Positions 7,604 to 15,618 of a DNA stretch of 45,662 bases are shown here, one piece after another. Each line of letters starts with the position of its first letter. Within the stretch, counting starts at the first letter, position 1. Source of the stretch: Crossiella sp. SN42 (GTDB taxonomy: Bacteria; Actinomycetota; Actinomycetes; Mycobacteriales; Pseudonocardiaceae); assembly GCF_023897065.1 (NCBI RefSeq), contig NZ_JAMHIV010000053.1:1-45662 (forward strand). The letters run 5' to 3'. The translations under genes were made by a program, and so were the position numbers. Below the pieces are notes generated by a model. The model saw only the letters and a program-made list of their open reading frames with translations, ran no database searches and was not told the origin of the DNA.

Positions 7604-8592
7604 CGGACCCCCTGCTCGATCAGCAGCTCGCTCAGCTCGTACAGCCCCGCGGTGTCCACCCCGTCGGTGAGATCGGGCAGCTCGACCACGGGCAGGTCAA
7701 CCTCGGCCAGCTGGTTGCGGGCGCTGAGCTCGGCTCGCACCCGGATCGCGTGCTCCACCGTCTCGTCCACCAGACCGTCCACAATGGCCTCATCCAGGTT
7801 CAGGCCCGCCGCGAGCAGTCCCGACTTGATCCGGGCCGCGTCCACCCGGCCACCGGCCGCGGCGCCCACCGAGCGCGCGGGCAGCCGGGGCGGGCGCACC
7901 CTGTTCATGATCACCGCACCGGGCCGGAGGTCGGCGGCGTCCAGCTCGCCGACCGCGTCCATGGTCTCCCGCACCGGCATCTCCTCCAGCAGGGTCACCA
8001 GGTGCACGGCGGTGTCCCCGGAGTGCAGCAGCCGGATCACGCCCTCGCTCTGGTTGCGGATCGGGCCCACTTTCGCCAGATCGGCCATCGCCCTGGTCAC
8101 GTCCAGGAACTTGACCACCCGGCCGGTCGGCGGCGCGTCCACCACCACCGCGTCGTACTCGTGCCGCCCGCGCTCGCCGGTGCGGCCGACGCACTCCTTG
8201 ATCTTGCCGGTGAGCAGCACGTCCCGCAGGCCGGGCGCGAGCGTGGTGGCGAACTCCACCGCGCCCATCCGGCGCAGCGTCCGCCCGGCGAAGCCCAGGT
8301 TGTAGAACATGGACAGGTACTCCAGCAGCGCCGCCTCGGCGTCCACCGCCAGCGCCCGCACCTCGCCGCCACCGGGCGCGGCCGCGATCCGCTCCTCGGA
8401 GTAGGGCAGCGGCGCGCGGTCGAAGACCTGGGCGATGCCCTGCCTGCCCTCCACCTCCACCAGCAGCACCCGCCGCCCGCCGGTGGCCAGCGCGAGCGCC
8501 AGCGCGGCGGCGATCGTGGTCTTGCCGGTGCCGCCCTTGCCGGTGACTATGTGCAACCGGGCGCGGCTGAGCTCCTCGGTCCAGGCCATCAC
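7600..8592 (-). CDS. ArsA-like ATPase, first gene of pair
   Basis: A 330-residue ATPase with Walker [10 protein letters not shown] (18-26) and the switch motif [13 protein letters not shown]. It is shorter than its partner downstream and overlaps it by 4 bases. It corresponds to the Rv3679 type. The start is GTG at 8592 followed directly by ATG at 8589. The sequence before it reads TAGGCT-GATCAC-GTG, a -10 hexamer six bases from the start codon, which suggests a leaderless mRNA beginning at the GTG. A small membrane-protein gene in the same orientation lies 38 bases upstream and may form an operon with the ATPases. Confidence 0.9.
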   Translation of the reverse strand: MMAWTEELSRARLHIVTGKGGTGKTTIAAALALALATGGRRVLLVEVEGRQGIAQVFDRAPLPYSEERIAAAPGGGEVRALAVDAEAALLEYLSMFYNLGFAGRTLRRMGAVEFATTLAPGLRDVLLTGKIKECVGRTGERGRHEYDAVVVDAPPTGRVVKFLDVTRAMADLAKVGPIRNQSEGVIRLLHSGDTAVHLVTLLEEMPVRETMDAVGELDAADLRPGAVIMNRVRPPRLPARSVGAAAGGRVDAARIKSGLLAAGLNLDEAIVDGLVDETVEHAIRVRAELSARNQLAEVDLPVVELPDLTDGVDTAGLYELSELLIEQGVR

Positions 8593-8598
8593 GTGATC

Positions 8599-8604
8599 AG
8601 CCTA
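8599..8604 (-). promoter_or_regulatory. -10 element TAGGCT for the ArsA-like operon
   Basis: TAGGCT on the minus strand, followed by GATCAC and then the GTG at 8592. The same GATCAC-start context recurs at 8882, 12250 and 27953. Confidence 0.45.
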
Positions 8605-8630
8605 GGTCGGCGGGCGCGCGCGTGCGGCTT

Positions 8631-8882
8631 CTAGCCCGCGAGCATGAGGAAAAGCACGGCGATGGCCTCGGCCGCGACCAGGGCCCAGGCCCAGGTGGAG
8701 GGCAGCGCGAAGGCCACCAGCAGGGCCAGTGCGGCGACCACCGCCACCGAGATCAGCCCAGCCTGCACCACGGCCGCGTGCGTGGTCCGCTTCCGGTCCC
8801 TGACCTGCGCCATGGCGACCAGGGTGAGGATGAGTCCGCCCACGATGAACAGGACGGTCGCGGTGATGCGCCAAGTCTCCAC
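8631..8882 (-). CDS. Small integral membrane protein
   Basis: An 83-residue protein with three predicted membrane helices: about 7-26 (TATVLFIVGGLILTLVAMAQ), 38-60 (VVQAGLISVAVVAALALLVA) and 64-82. A short charged loop RDRKR separates the first two. No conserved motif is recognised. It precedes the two ArsA-like ATPase genes on the same strand, so it could be their membrane partner; this is inference from position. The GTG start at 8882 lies 6 bases after TACCGT. Confidence 0.7.
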   Translation of the reverse strand: METWRITATVLFIVGGLILTLVAMAQVRDRKRTTHAAVVQAGLISVAVVAALALLVAFALPSTWAWALVAAEAIAVLFLMLAG

Positions 8883-8888
8883 GTGATC

Positions 8889-8928
8889 ACGGTATCCCGT
8901 CAGGCAACAGCTGGTCCCGCACTAGGCT
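8889..8928. promoter_or_regulatory. Divergent -10 elements between the small membrane gene and the DUF4177 gene
   Basis: Minus strand: TACCGT (8889-8894), GATCAC, GTG at 8882. Plus strand: TAGGCT (8923-8928), then 7 bases, then ATG at 8936. Both spacings predict leaderless transcripts. Confidence 0.5.
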
Positions 8929-8935
8929 CTGGTCC

Positions 8936-9094
8936 ATGACGAAGTGGGAGTACGCCACGGTTCCGCTGCTGACCCACGCGACCAAGCAGATCCTCGACCA
9001 GTGGGGCGAGGACGGCTGGGAGCTGGTGTCTGTGCAGCCGGGACCCACCGGTGAGCAGCTGATCGCCTTCCTGAAGCGCCCGAAGGGCAACTGA
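8936..9094 (+). CDS. DUF4177 small protein
   Basis: A 52-residue protein that small-gene cut-offs would miss. It starts MTKWEYATVPLLTHATKQIL and has the family signature W-E-Y-x-x-V-P-L-L and D-x-W-G-x-D-G-W-E-L-V-x-V, then ends AFLKRPKGN. DUF4177 proteins are soluble alpha/beta proteins of unknown function. The stop is 2 bases before the RidA-like gene, so the two form an operon; the same pair lies between the ATPases and crp in Mycobacterium (Rv3678A and Rv3678c). TAGGCT lies 7 bases before the ATG and no ribosome site is present. Confidence 0.88.
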   Translation: MTKWEYATVPLLTHATKQILDQWGEDGWELVSVQPGPTGEQLIAFLKRPKGN

Positions 9095-9096
9095 GC

Positions 9097-9555
9097 ATGG
9101 CCGGCTGGAAGCAGCGACTGGTCGAACTGGGCATCGAGCTGCCCGCGGTGGCCGCCCCGGTGGCCGCCTACGTGCCCGCCGTGCGCAGCGGTGCGCACGT
9201 CTACACCTCGGGCCAGCTGCCCATCGTGGCCGGCGCGCTGGCCGCGACCGGCAAGGTCGGCGCCGAGGTCAGCCCGGAGGAGGCCAAGCGGCACGCGCGC
9301 ACCTGCGTGCTCAACGGCCTGGCCGCCATCGACGCGCTGGTCGGGCTGGACTCGATCGTCCAGGTGGTCAAGGTGGTCGGCTACGTGGCCTCCGCGGACG
9401 GCTTCACCGGCCAGCCCGCGGTGATCAACGGGGCCTCCGAGCTGCTCGGCGAGGTCTTCGGCGAGGCCGGGGTGCACGCACGGGCCGCGGTCGGGGTGTC
9501 CGAGCTGCCGCTCGGCGCGCCGGTCGAGGTCGAACTGATCGTCGAGATCGCCTGA
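9097..9555 (+). CDS. RidA/YjgF-family protein
   Basis: A 152-residue member of the RidA (YjgF/YER057c/UK114) family, in the actinobacterial branch of about 150 residues. It has [12 protein letters not shown] near 35, the central [20 protein letters not shown], and the C-terminal [20 protein letters not shown], in which the arginine matches the enamine/imine-binding residue of RidA. RidA hydrolyses reactive enamines to ketones and ammonia, but activity in this long branch is not established. It is probably a trimer. It follows the DUF4177 gene by 2 bases and ends before a strong terminator. Confidence 0.9.
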   Translation: MAGWKQRLVELGIELPAVAAPVAAYVPAVRSGAHVYTSGQLPIVAGALAATGKVGAEVSPEEAKRHARTCVLNGLAAIDALVGLDSIVQVVKVVGYVASADGFTGQPAVINGASELLGEVFGEAGVHARAAVGVSELPLGAPVEVELIVEIA

Positions 9556-9561
9556 TCCGCT

Positions 9562-9591
9562 GACCCGCCGCCACCGGTGTGGCGGCGGGTC
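9562..9591. terminator. Bidirectional terminator hairpin
   Basis: GACCCGCCGCCAC (9562-9574) pairs perfectly with 9579-9591 around a 4-base loop CGGT. It sits between the RidA-like gene and the convergent TPR-like gene. Confidence 0.85.
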
Positions 9592-9596
9592 CCACC

Positions 9597-10841
9597 TCAG
9601 CCCGGCAGCGCGGCCAGCGCCTCCACGAGTGCGGCCCGCTGCTCCTTGGCCAGCAGCCGGTAGGGCCGGGCGGCCATCCGGTCCGCGCGGGTGTCGATCC
9701 GCTGCTTCACCGGGTCCTCGCCGGGCAACGCGGCCGCCTGCGCCGCGCTGAGCCCCTCCGCGCCCGCCGCCGCGGTGTGCGTGTCCACCCGGTGGTAGCG
9801 CAGCGCGCACAGCCCGTCGACCAGCCGGGCAGGCGCCGTGCGCGCCGAGCGGGCGCCCACCCAGGCGTCGAAGGCCGCGCCGTCGGAGGTGCCGACCGCG
9901 CCGCCCACCACCAGCTCCACCAGGGACAGCGCGAGCTCCGGCGCCGGCCACAGCTTCGCCGCGGTCCGGTCCACCACCTCCACCACCTCGCGCAGCATCG
10001 CCACACAGCGCGGCGCGGCCAGCACCGCCCGGCCCTGCCGGCACAGCCAGCCCTGCGCGGCCAGCTCGTCCAGCACCGCCTCCAGGTCCGGCGTCCGCGG
10101 GTGCACCGCGTGCGCCACCGGCAGCAGCACCGGCCCGGACAGCAGCAGGGTGCGCAGCTCCAGCAGCAGCTCCCCGCCGTCGGGCAGCCCGTGCTCGGCG
10201 GTCACCGCCGCCCCGCCGCCCTCGGCCGCGGCCTGGTAGATCGCGGTGAGCAACCGGTTCAGCTGCCGGTGCACCGCCCGCGCGGTGAGCACCGAGTCGG
10301 TGGCCTCCCAGGCCCACAGCTGCGGGTCACCCGGCTCGGCCCCGCCGCCGCGCAGCCGCAGCGCGGTGGCGAAGCAGTGCCGGGCCGCGGCCCACTCGCC
10401 CGCGTCGTAGTAGCACTGCCCGGCGTGCTGGAAGATGAAGTGGAAGTGCGTGCCCAGCTCCGGCGTGCGGCTGCCGTCGACCAGGCAGCGGTCGAACTCG
10501 GCCATCGCCTCGGCGAAGCGGCCCTGCCACTGGAACACGTGCGCCAGCCTGCTGCGCGCCAGCACCTCCGAGGCGGCCGGGCCGTGCTCCTCGGCCAGCC
10601 GCAGCGCGGTGGACAGGTGCCGCTCGGCCAGGTCCAGACGGCGCAGGATGCGCGCGGCCACCCCGATCATGGTGTGGTGCTGGCGGGCCACCGCCGGGTT
10701 GCCGGGCACCGGCTGCGCGGCGGCCCGGTCCAGCCAGGCGGTCAGCGCGGCCGGGTCGTCCGAGCGCTCCCACAGGGTTTCCGGGTCGATGTGGTAGGCG
10801 AACAGCGGACTCGCCATCGGGTCTGTCGGTTGTGCCGTCAC
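9597..10841 (-). CDS. TPR-like protein of unknown function
   Basis: About 414 residues from the GTG at 10841 (or 406 from the ATG at 10817; neither has a good ribosome site). Residues about 40-170 are helical repeats of tetratricopeptide type (RRLDLAERHLSTALRLAEEH, QGRFAEAMAEFDRCLVDGS, DAGEWAAARHCFATALRLRG). The remainder is alanine/leucine-rich with no recognised domain and ends RPYRLLAKEQRAALVEALAA. Cytoplasmic. The upstream oxidoreductase stop is 4 bases before the GTG, so it is the last gene of a three-gene operon with a membrane-anchored protein and a Gfo/Idh/MocA enzyme. Confidence 0.75.
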   Translation of the reverse strand: MTAQPTDPMASPLFAYHIDPETLWERSDDPAALTAWLDRAAAQPVPGNPAVARQHHTMIGVAARILRRLDLAERHLSTALRLAEEHGPAASEVLARSRLAHVFQWQGRFAEAMAEFDRCLVDGSRTPELGTHFHFIFQHAGQCYYDAGEWAAARHCFATALRLRGGGAEPGDPQLWAWEATDSVLTARAVHRQLNRLLTAIYQAAAEGGGAAVTAEHGLPDGGELLLELRTLLLSGPVLLPVAHAVHPRTPDLEAVLDELAAQGWLCRQGRAVLAAPRCVAMLREVVEVVDRTAAKLWPAPELALSLVELVVGGAVGTSDGAAFDAWVGARSARTAPARLVDGLCALRYHRVDTHTAAAGAEGLSAAQAAALPGEDPVKQRIDTRADRMAARPYRLLAKEQRAALVEALAALPG

Positions 10842-10845
10842 GGTC

Positions 10846-11748
10846 TCAGGCGACCCACCCGGCGCGGCCGACGATGTCGTCGAGCACCCGTTGCAGGTGC
10901 AGTCCCCTGCGCACATCGCACGGGTGCTCGGTGGCGCCGCAGTCGATCAGCGCCAGGAACTCGTCCAGCAGCGCGGTGAAGCAGTCCTGCGCGCTGAACT
11001 CGCCACTGCCCAGCGCCCGGTGCCCGTGCTGCCCGTAGACCGCGATGTCGACCACGCTGGGCTGGATCGGCAGCCGCAGGGACAGGGTGAGCGTGCTGCT
11101 GGCGCCGCCGTCGTGGCCGAGCACCAGGTGGCACAGGTCGTCCTGGCCGCGGTGCGCGGCGATGACCTGTTCGACCGGGCCGAGCGCGGCGTCCAGCAGG
11201 TCGATGGCGTGCGGGCCGATGTCCAGCACCGCGCCGTCGGTCTGCCGCCACGGCGAGGCCGAGTAGGGGCCGCCGAGCACCGCGCCGGTCAGCCAGCGCA
11301 CCGAGCCGCCGGTCCAGCCGCCCAGCCGGTGCAGCTCGGCCAGCCAGTTCCGGACCTCGGGGGAGTAGCGCCGGGTGAGCAGCAGCAGCGAGGCAAGGCC
11401 CCGCCCGGTCACCTCGTCGGTCAGCCGCTGGGCCTGTTCGACGTTGCCCGCCAACGGCTTCTCCAGGATCAGGTGCTTGCCCGCCCTGGCCGCCTGGAGC
11501 GCCAGCTCGCCCTGCACCGCCGGTGGCACCGCGAACGCGACGGCGTCCACAGTGGACAGAAGTTCGTCGAAGGAGTCCGCGGTCTCCGCGCCGTGCGGCT
11601 CGGCGAGCTCCTTGGCCGCCGCCCGCCGCCGGGCCCACACCGCGGCCAGCCGGGTGCCAGGGTGATCCGCGATTCCTGGCGCGTGCACCGCCCGCGCCCA
11701 TGGACCCGCGCCGACCAAGCCGATCTTCAGCTGTTCGTCCACGGGCAC
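10846..11748 (-). CDS. Gfo/Idh/MocA-family oxidoreductase
   Basis: A 300-residue NAD(P)-dependent oxidoreductase. An N-terminal Rossmann fold (KIGLVGAGPWARAVHAPGI, residues 8-26) is followed by the family's AGKHLILEKPLAG segment, whose EKP lysine contacts cofactor and substrate. A C-terminal alpha/beta domain with DGAVLDIGPHAIDLLDAALG holds the conserved histidine region. Members act on sugars, inositols or related polyols; the substrate cannot be told here. At 300 residues it is slightly shorter than usual. It lies between a membrane-anchored protein (12 bases upstream) and the TPR-like gene (4 bases downstream). Confidence 0.88.
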   Translation of the reverse strand: MPVDEQLKIGLVGAGPWARAVHAPGIADHPGTRLAAVWARRRAAAKELAEPHGAETADSFDELLSTVDAVAFAVPPAVQGELALQAARAGKHLILEKPLAGNVEQAQRLTDEVTGRGLASLLLLTRRYSPEVRNWLAELHRLGGWTGGSVRWLTGAVLGGPYSASPWRQTDGAVLDIGPHAIDLLDAALGPVEQVIAAHRGQDDLCHLVLGHDGGASSTLTLSLRLPIQPSVVDIAVYGQHGHRALGSGEFSAQDCFTALLDEFLALIDCGATEHPCDVRRGLHLQRVLDDIVGRAGWVA

Positions 11749-11761
11749 ATCCTGCCGGGTT

Positions 11762-12226
11762 TCACCGCGCGTCGCGGAACACCCTCACCGGAACTTCGAT
11801 CCGGCCGCCCTCGGCGAACTCCAGCCGCACCGCCTCCCTGGCCCACCGCACGGTCATCCCGGTGTCGGTCCGCCAGCCCTGGGGCACCTCGACCACGTGC
11901 CCGCGCGGCACCTCGTCGCCGTTCCTGCGCCCCAGCCACACCTCGAACGACCGGCCCCCGGAGACCAGGGTGCCGACCCGCTTGACCGCCAGCGCGTGGC
12001 CCTCGTAGCCCCCGGCGGCGGCCACCGCGGTCGGCGGCGACTGGAGCTGCACCGTGGTGCGCACCGGCAGCACCAGCGCGAGCGTGACCACCACGGTCAG
12101 CACGGTGCCCAGCACCGCACCACCCAGCACCAGGCTCAGCTTGAGCAGGCAGCCCGCGCCACGCCACCGCGGCAGGCTGACGTCCGGTGGCTGGGATGGG
12201 ACGTTCGGCACACTCACACCGGACAT
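11762..12226 (-). CDS. Membrane-anchored protein of unknown function
   Basis: A 154-residue protein. After a short proline-rich cytoplasmic tail it has one transmembrane helix (about 28-55: LKLSLVLGGAVLGTVLTVVV) and an extracellular beta-rich domain of about 95 residues (GHALAVKRVGTLVSGGRSFE, then EFAEGGRIEVPVRVF). No family is recognised. It is the first gene of the operon with the oxidoreductase and TPR-like protein. A G-rich stretch before the ATG can act as ribosome site. Confidence 0.75.
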   Translation of the reverse strand: MSGVSVPNVPSQPPDVSLPRWRGAGCLLKLSLVLGGAVLGTVLTVVVTLALVLPVRTTVQLQSPPTAVAAAGGYEGHALAVKRVGTLVSGGRSFEVWLGRRNGDEVPRGHVVEVPQGWRTDTGMTVRWAREAVRLEFAEGGRIEVPVRVFRDAR

Positions 12227-12236
12227 CCTGCCCCCC

Positions 12237-12242
12237 TACTCT
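12237..12242 (+). promoter_or_regulatory. -10 element TACTCT for the NUDIX-MBL operon
   Basis: TACTCT, then GGATCAC, then the ATG at 12250: a 7-base gap that predicts a leaderless mRNA and shares the GATCAC context seen at 8592, 8882 and 27953. Confidence 0.5.
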
Positions 12243-12249
12243 GGATCAC

Positions 12250-13080
12250 ATGCCGCAGCTGCCCGAGGACATGGTCCTGCCGGAGGGATTTGTGCCGTCG
12301 CAGGCTCCCCAGCCGCCGGCCGAGCCCAGGGACTCGGCGACCGTGGCCCTGGTCAGGGACACCGACGGCGGCCCGGAGGTGTTCCTGCTGCGCCGGGTGC
12401 TCGGCATGGCCTTCGCCGGTGGCATGACCGTCTTCCCCGGCGGCGGGGTGGACAAGCGGGACGCGGACACCTCGGTGGCCTGGGCCGGGCCGACCCCGGC
12501 CTGGTGGGCGCGCGCGTTCGGCTGTTCCGCCGAGCTGGCGCGGGCGCTGGTGTGCGCGGCGGTCCGGGAGACCTTCGAGGAGGCCGGGGTGCTGCTGGCC
12601 GGGCCGGACGCGGACAGCGTGGTCGCCGACGCCACCCCGTACGCCGACGCCCGGCAGGAGCTGGTGGAGCGCAAGCTGTCGCTGGCGGAGTTCCTCACCG
12701 AGGCCGGGCTGGTGCTGCGCGCCGACCTGCTGCGGCCGCTGGGCAACTGGGTGACCCCGCCGGAGGAGCCGCGCCGCTACGACACCCGGTTCTTCCTGGC
12801 CGCGCTGCCCACCGGCCAGCGCGCCGACGGCAGCACCACCGAGGCCGACCACGCCGCCTGGCAGCGCCCCCAGGACGCCATCGCCGACTGGGCCGCCCGG
12901 CGCAGCGGCCTGATGCCGCCGACCTGGGTGACCCTGTCCCAGCTGGCCGAGCACCGCAGCGTGCGCGAACTGCTGGCCGCCGAGCGCCAGATCACCAAGA
13001 TCACGCCGAGGGTGGTGCGCCGCAACGGGAACCTGCACGTGGCGCTGCCCGGCGACGCCGACTACCCGGAGGCATCGTGA
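12250..13080 (+). CDS. NUDIX hydrolase
   Basis: 276 residues. The NUDIX motif is split: MTVFPGGGVDKRD near 60 and VRETFEEAGVLL near 115 supply the metal-binding REx2EExG part, with an insert of about 40 residues between the glycine turn and the helix, as in the NUDT19/RPP8-like branch that hydrolyses CoA derivatives. The C-terminal half (WVTPPEEPRRYDTRFFLAAL) is typical of that branch. Substrate unproven. The start at 12250 (MPQLPEDMVLP) is preferred over an upstream in-frame ATG because of the promoter position. The stop overlaps the next start by 4 bases. Confidence 0.85.
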   Translation: MPQLPEDMVLPEGFVPSQAPQPPAEPRDSATVALVRDTDGGPEVFLLRRVLGMAFAGGMTVFPGGGVDKRDADTSVAWAGPTPAWWARAFGCSAELARALVCAAVRETFEEAGVLLAGPDADSVVADATPYADARQELVERKLSLAEFLTEAGLVLRADLLRPLGNWVTPPEEPRRYDTRFFLAALPTGQRADGSTTEADHAAWQRPQDAIADWAARRSGLMPPTWVTLSQLAEHRSVRELLAAERQITKITPRVVRRNGNLHVALPGDADYPEAS

Positions 13081-13856
13081 CCCACCCGGCCTACGGCACG
13101 CTGCGCCAGGTCACCGCGAACGCGGCCGTGCTGCTCGCGCCCAACCCGAACGTGATGACCCTGGACGGCACCAACACCTGGCTGCTGCGCGCCCCCGGCG
13201 TCACCGACTGCGTGGTGGTCGACCCCGGCCCACTCGACGAGGACCACCTGGCCAAGGTCGCCGCGCACGGACCGGTCTCCCAGGTGATCATCACCCACCA
13301 CCACGGCGACCACACCGACGGCGCGGCCCGCTTCGCCGAGCTGACCGGCGCGCCCACCCACGCGGCCACCCCCGCGCACCGGCACAACGGCGGTGGCGAC
13401 CTGGTGGACGGCCAGCTCATCGAGGCCGCAGGCCTGCGCCTGCGGATCTGGGCCACCCCCGGCCACACCGCCGACTCGGTCTGCGTGCTCGTCGAGGACG
13501 ACGGCTCGATGCTCACCGGCGACACCGTCCTGGGCCGGGGCACCACCATCGTGGCGCACCCGGACGGCCAGCTCGGCCCGTACCTGGACACCCTGCGCCG
13601 CCTGATCACCCTGCCCGCGGGCACCAGGGCGCTGCCCGCGCACGGCCCGGAACTGCCCGACCTGGCGCAGGTCGCCGCCTACTACCTGACCCACCGCGAA
13701 CAGCGCCTGGACCAGGTCCGCCAGGCCCTGGCCACCCTCGGCCAGGACGCCTCCGCCCGCGCCGTGGTCGAGCTGGTCTACGCCGATGTCGACAAGTCGC
13801 TGTGGCCGGCCGCCGAGTGGTCCGTGCTGGCCCAGCTGGCCTACCTGCGCGGCTAG
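13077..13856 (+). CDS. Metallo-beta-lactamase-fold hydrolase (LACTB2-like)
   Basis: 259 residues from the GTG at 13077, overlapping the NUDIX stop by 4 bases. The zinc motif THHHGDHTDG is at 73-82, followed by TPGHTADSVCV and LTGDTVLGRGTT, which provide the remaining ligands. The N-terminal NPNVMTLDGTNTWLL is characteristic of the LACTB2/Rv3677c group. LACTB2 homologues have nuclease or thioester-hydrolase activity. There is no signal peptide, so it acts in the cytoplasm and is not an antibiotic beta-lactamase. The C-terminal winged-helix-like segment (VVELVYADVDKSLWPAAEWS) is typical. The 3' end overlaps the convergent clamp gene by 4 bases. Confidence 0.9.
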   Translation: MTHPAYGTLRQVTANAAVLLAPNPNVMTLDGTNTWLLRAPGVTDCVVVDPGPLDEDHLAKVAAHGPVSQVIITHHHGDHTDGAARFAELTGAPTHAATPAHRHNGGGDLVDGQLIEAAGLRLRIWATPGHTADSVCVLVEDDGSMLTGDTVLGRGTTIVAHPDGQLGPYLDTLRRLITLPAGTRALPAHGPELPDLAQVAAYYLTHREQRLDQVRQALATLGQDASARAVVELVYADVDKSLWPAAEWSVLAQLAYLRG

Positions 13857-14956
13857 TTCGGCTGCCGCAGCGGCACCACCAGGTACCGCAGCCGCACCGC
13901 CCCCGGCGTGACGTGGCTGAACATGGTGCCCCTGATGCCGGGCTGGATGTCGATCCGCACCTCGTCCCCGCCGAACCAGCGCAGCGTCTCCAGCAGGTAC
14001 TTCGCCTGGTAGCCGCGGCTGACCCGGTTGCCGTGCACCCCGGCCTTGACCGTCTCCTCGGCCTCCCCGGCCTGCGGGTCGCTGCCACGCACCCGCAGCT
14101 CGCCGTCCCCGGTCTCCAGGGTCACCGCGCCGCGCGCCCCGGCGTACGGCGCGACCCGGCGCACCGCACCGGCCAGCGCGGCCCCGTCCAGGGTCAGCGA
14201 GCACTCGACGTCGCGGGGGAACAGCTTGTCCTCATCCGGCAGCACACTGGCCAGCACCGCGGTGGTGACCGTGGCCGAGCCCCAGGTCAGCGCGGCCCGG
14301 TCGGCATCGGCGTGCACCGTCACCCGCTCCGCGGTGCGCGCCTGCTTGGCCACCTCGGTGAACAGCGCGGCCGGGATCAGCACGTCCAGGTCCTCGTCCA
14401 CCCCGAGCCAGGGCAGGTCGGCCGCCGCCATCCGGTACCGGTCGGTGGCCACCGCCACCAGCCGCCCGGCCTTGGCCCGCAGCCGCACCCCGGTGAACAC
14501 CGGCAGCGCGTCGTCCCGGCTGGCCGCCGAGGCCACCGGCAGCACCGCCGCGTGCAGATCCGCCCCGCGCACACTGCCCGCCGCGGCGGGCGGCGCGGGC
14601 ACCCCGGGATGGCTGTCCGCGGCCAGCAGCGGCAGCGCGAACCGGCCGCCGGGTGTGCGGATGGCCAGCCTGCTGCCCTCCACCACCAGCCGCACATCGG
14701 GCGAGTCCAGCGCGGCCAGCGTCTCGGCCAGCGGCTTCGCCGGCACCAGCACCTGCCCGTCGGTGTGTGCCACGGCCTCGGCGTGCAGCCGGACCCCGCG
14801 CTCCCGGTCGGTGCCTGCCAGCGTCACGCCGGTGGCGTCCGCGGTCAGCAGCAACCCGGCCAGCACCGGGTCGAGGGTGCGGCCGGGCAGCAGCCGGGAC
14901 AGGTCGGCGGTGGCGGCGGCCAGCGCGGCGGTGGTCGCGGTCAGGTCCAGGGACAT
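13853..14956 (-). CDS. DnaN-like DNA sliding clamp paralogue
   Basis: A 367-residue protein resembling the DNA polymerase III beta subunit over its full length, with three clamp domains (about 1-120, 121-245, 246-367). Recognisable are VLVPAKPLAETLAAL in domain 1, FTGVRLRAKAGRLVAVATDR with YRMA in domain 2, and YQAKYLLETLRWF and the C-terminal YLVVPLRQPN in domain 3, close to the canonical clamp ending YLVMPVR. No dnaA, recF or gyrB is near, so this is not the oriC-linked clamp but an extra copy. It may serve repair or a specialised polymerase. Alanine-rich and divergent. TAGCGT lies 6 bases before the ATG. Confidence 0.88.
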   Translation of the reverse strand: MSLDLTATTAALAAATADLSRLLPGRTLDPVLAGLLLTADATGVTLAGTDRERGVRLHAEAVAHTDGQVLVPAKPLAETLAALDSPDVRLVVEGSRLAIRTPGGRFALPLLAADSHPGVPAPPAAAGSVRGADLHAAVLPVASAASRDDALPVFTGVRLRAKAGRLVAVATDRYRMAAADLPWLGVDEDLDVLIPAALFTEVAKQARTAERVTVHADADRAALTWGSATVTTAVLASVLPDEDKLFPRDVECSLTLDGAALAGAVRRVAPYAGARGAVTLETGDGELRVRGSDPQAGEAEETVKAGVHGNRVSRGYQAKYLLETLRWFGGDEVRIDIQPGIRGTMFSHVTPGAVRLRYLVVPLRQPN

Positions 14957-14962
14957 GCGGGC

Positions 14963-15023
14963 ACGCTATGCCCCCGCACCGACACTTTTGGGCGAGCACG
15001 GAGAGTGATCAACTTATTACACT
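14963..15023. promoter_or_regulatory. Divergent -10 elements for leaderless starts
   Basis: Minus strand: TAGCGT (14963-14968), 6 bases, ATG at 14956 of the clamp-like gene. Plus strand: TACACT (15018-15023), 6 bases, ATG at 15030. Each places the transcript start at the initiation codon. Confidence 0.5.
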
Positions 15024-15029
15024 GCCCGC

Positions 15030-15617
15030 ATGGGGGAGGAGAGTCAGCCGGGGCGGAAGAAGCGCGAACCGGCGATCACGGTGGCCATCCTGACCACGGC
15101 GGGGGCGCTGCTGGGCACGATCATCACCACCGGCGGCGGCCTGCTGACCGGCCTGCTCAAGCCGGGCGGCGAGACGGTCCGGACGGAGACGGTGACGGTC
15201 CACCCGGCCCCGGCCGGGGTCGTGAACGGCGAGCTGAGCCTGCTGGAGCTGGAACCGCTCAGCAGCGGGCCCTTCGCCAAGGAACCGGCCAAGGTCTCCG
15301 GCCAGGTGGTCGGCGAGGCGCTCAGCCAGAACTACGTGCAGTCGGGCGTGGTGTACGTGCAGCACTACCAGGCGCCCGCGGACTACCGCGGCTTCCACGC
15401 CCAGCTGGCCGTCGACGACCGCAGCGACCACGAGGGCCCGGTCCTGTTCGAGCTGCTGGACGAGGCGGGCAAGCCGGTGACCGGCAAGCGGGTGGCCAAG
15501 GGCAAGACCGAGGAGATCACCGCGCCGGTCGCGCCGGGCAAGAAGTTCTCCCTGCACGTCTCCGCGCAGACCGGGGGAGCCCAGGTGGCCTGGCTCCGCC
15601 CGGTGCTGCGCAGGTGA
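15030..15617 (+). CDS. Membrane-anchored protein of unknown function
   Basis: 195 residues. A charged, basic N-terminus (EESQPGRKKREP) leads into one transmembrane helix with a GG-rich end (about 16-43: TVAILTTAGALLGTIITTGG). An outside domain of about 140 residues with many alternating beta strands follows (LSLLELEPLSSGPF, VVYVQHYQAPADYRGF, KKFSLHVSAQTGGAQVAWLR). This resembles a carbohydrate- or ligand-binding beta sandwich, but no family can be named. It converges on the MFS gene with one base between the stops. Confidence 0.75.
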   Translation: MGEESQPGRKKREPAITVAILTTAGALLGTIITTGGGLLTGLLKPGGETVRTETVTVHPAPAGVVNGELSLLELEPLSSGPFAKEPAKVSGQVVGEALSQNYVQSGVVYVQHYQAPADYRGFHAQLAVDDRSDHEGPVLFELLDEAGKPVTGKRVAKGKTEEITAPVAPGKKFSLHVSAQTGGAQVAWLRPVLRR

Positions 15618-15618
15618 C

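Noticed and set aside
6305-8305. Long plus-strand frame opposite the ArsA-like ATPases
   Set aside because: Antisense shadow. The minus-strand frames carry Walker motifs and family-wide similarity.
6464-8592. Arsenic resistance operon
   Set aside because: Only the ATPases resemble ArsA. There is no ArsB, ArsC or ArsR, and the neighbourhood is the conserved whiB4 one.
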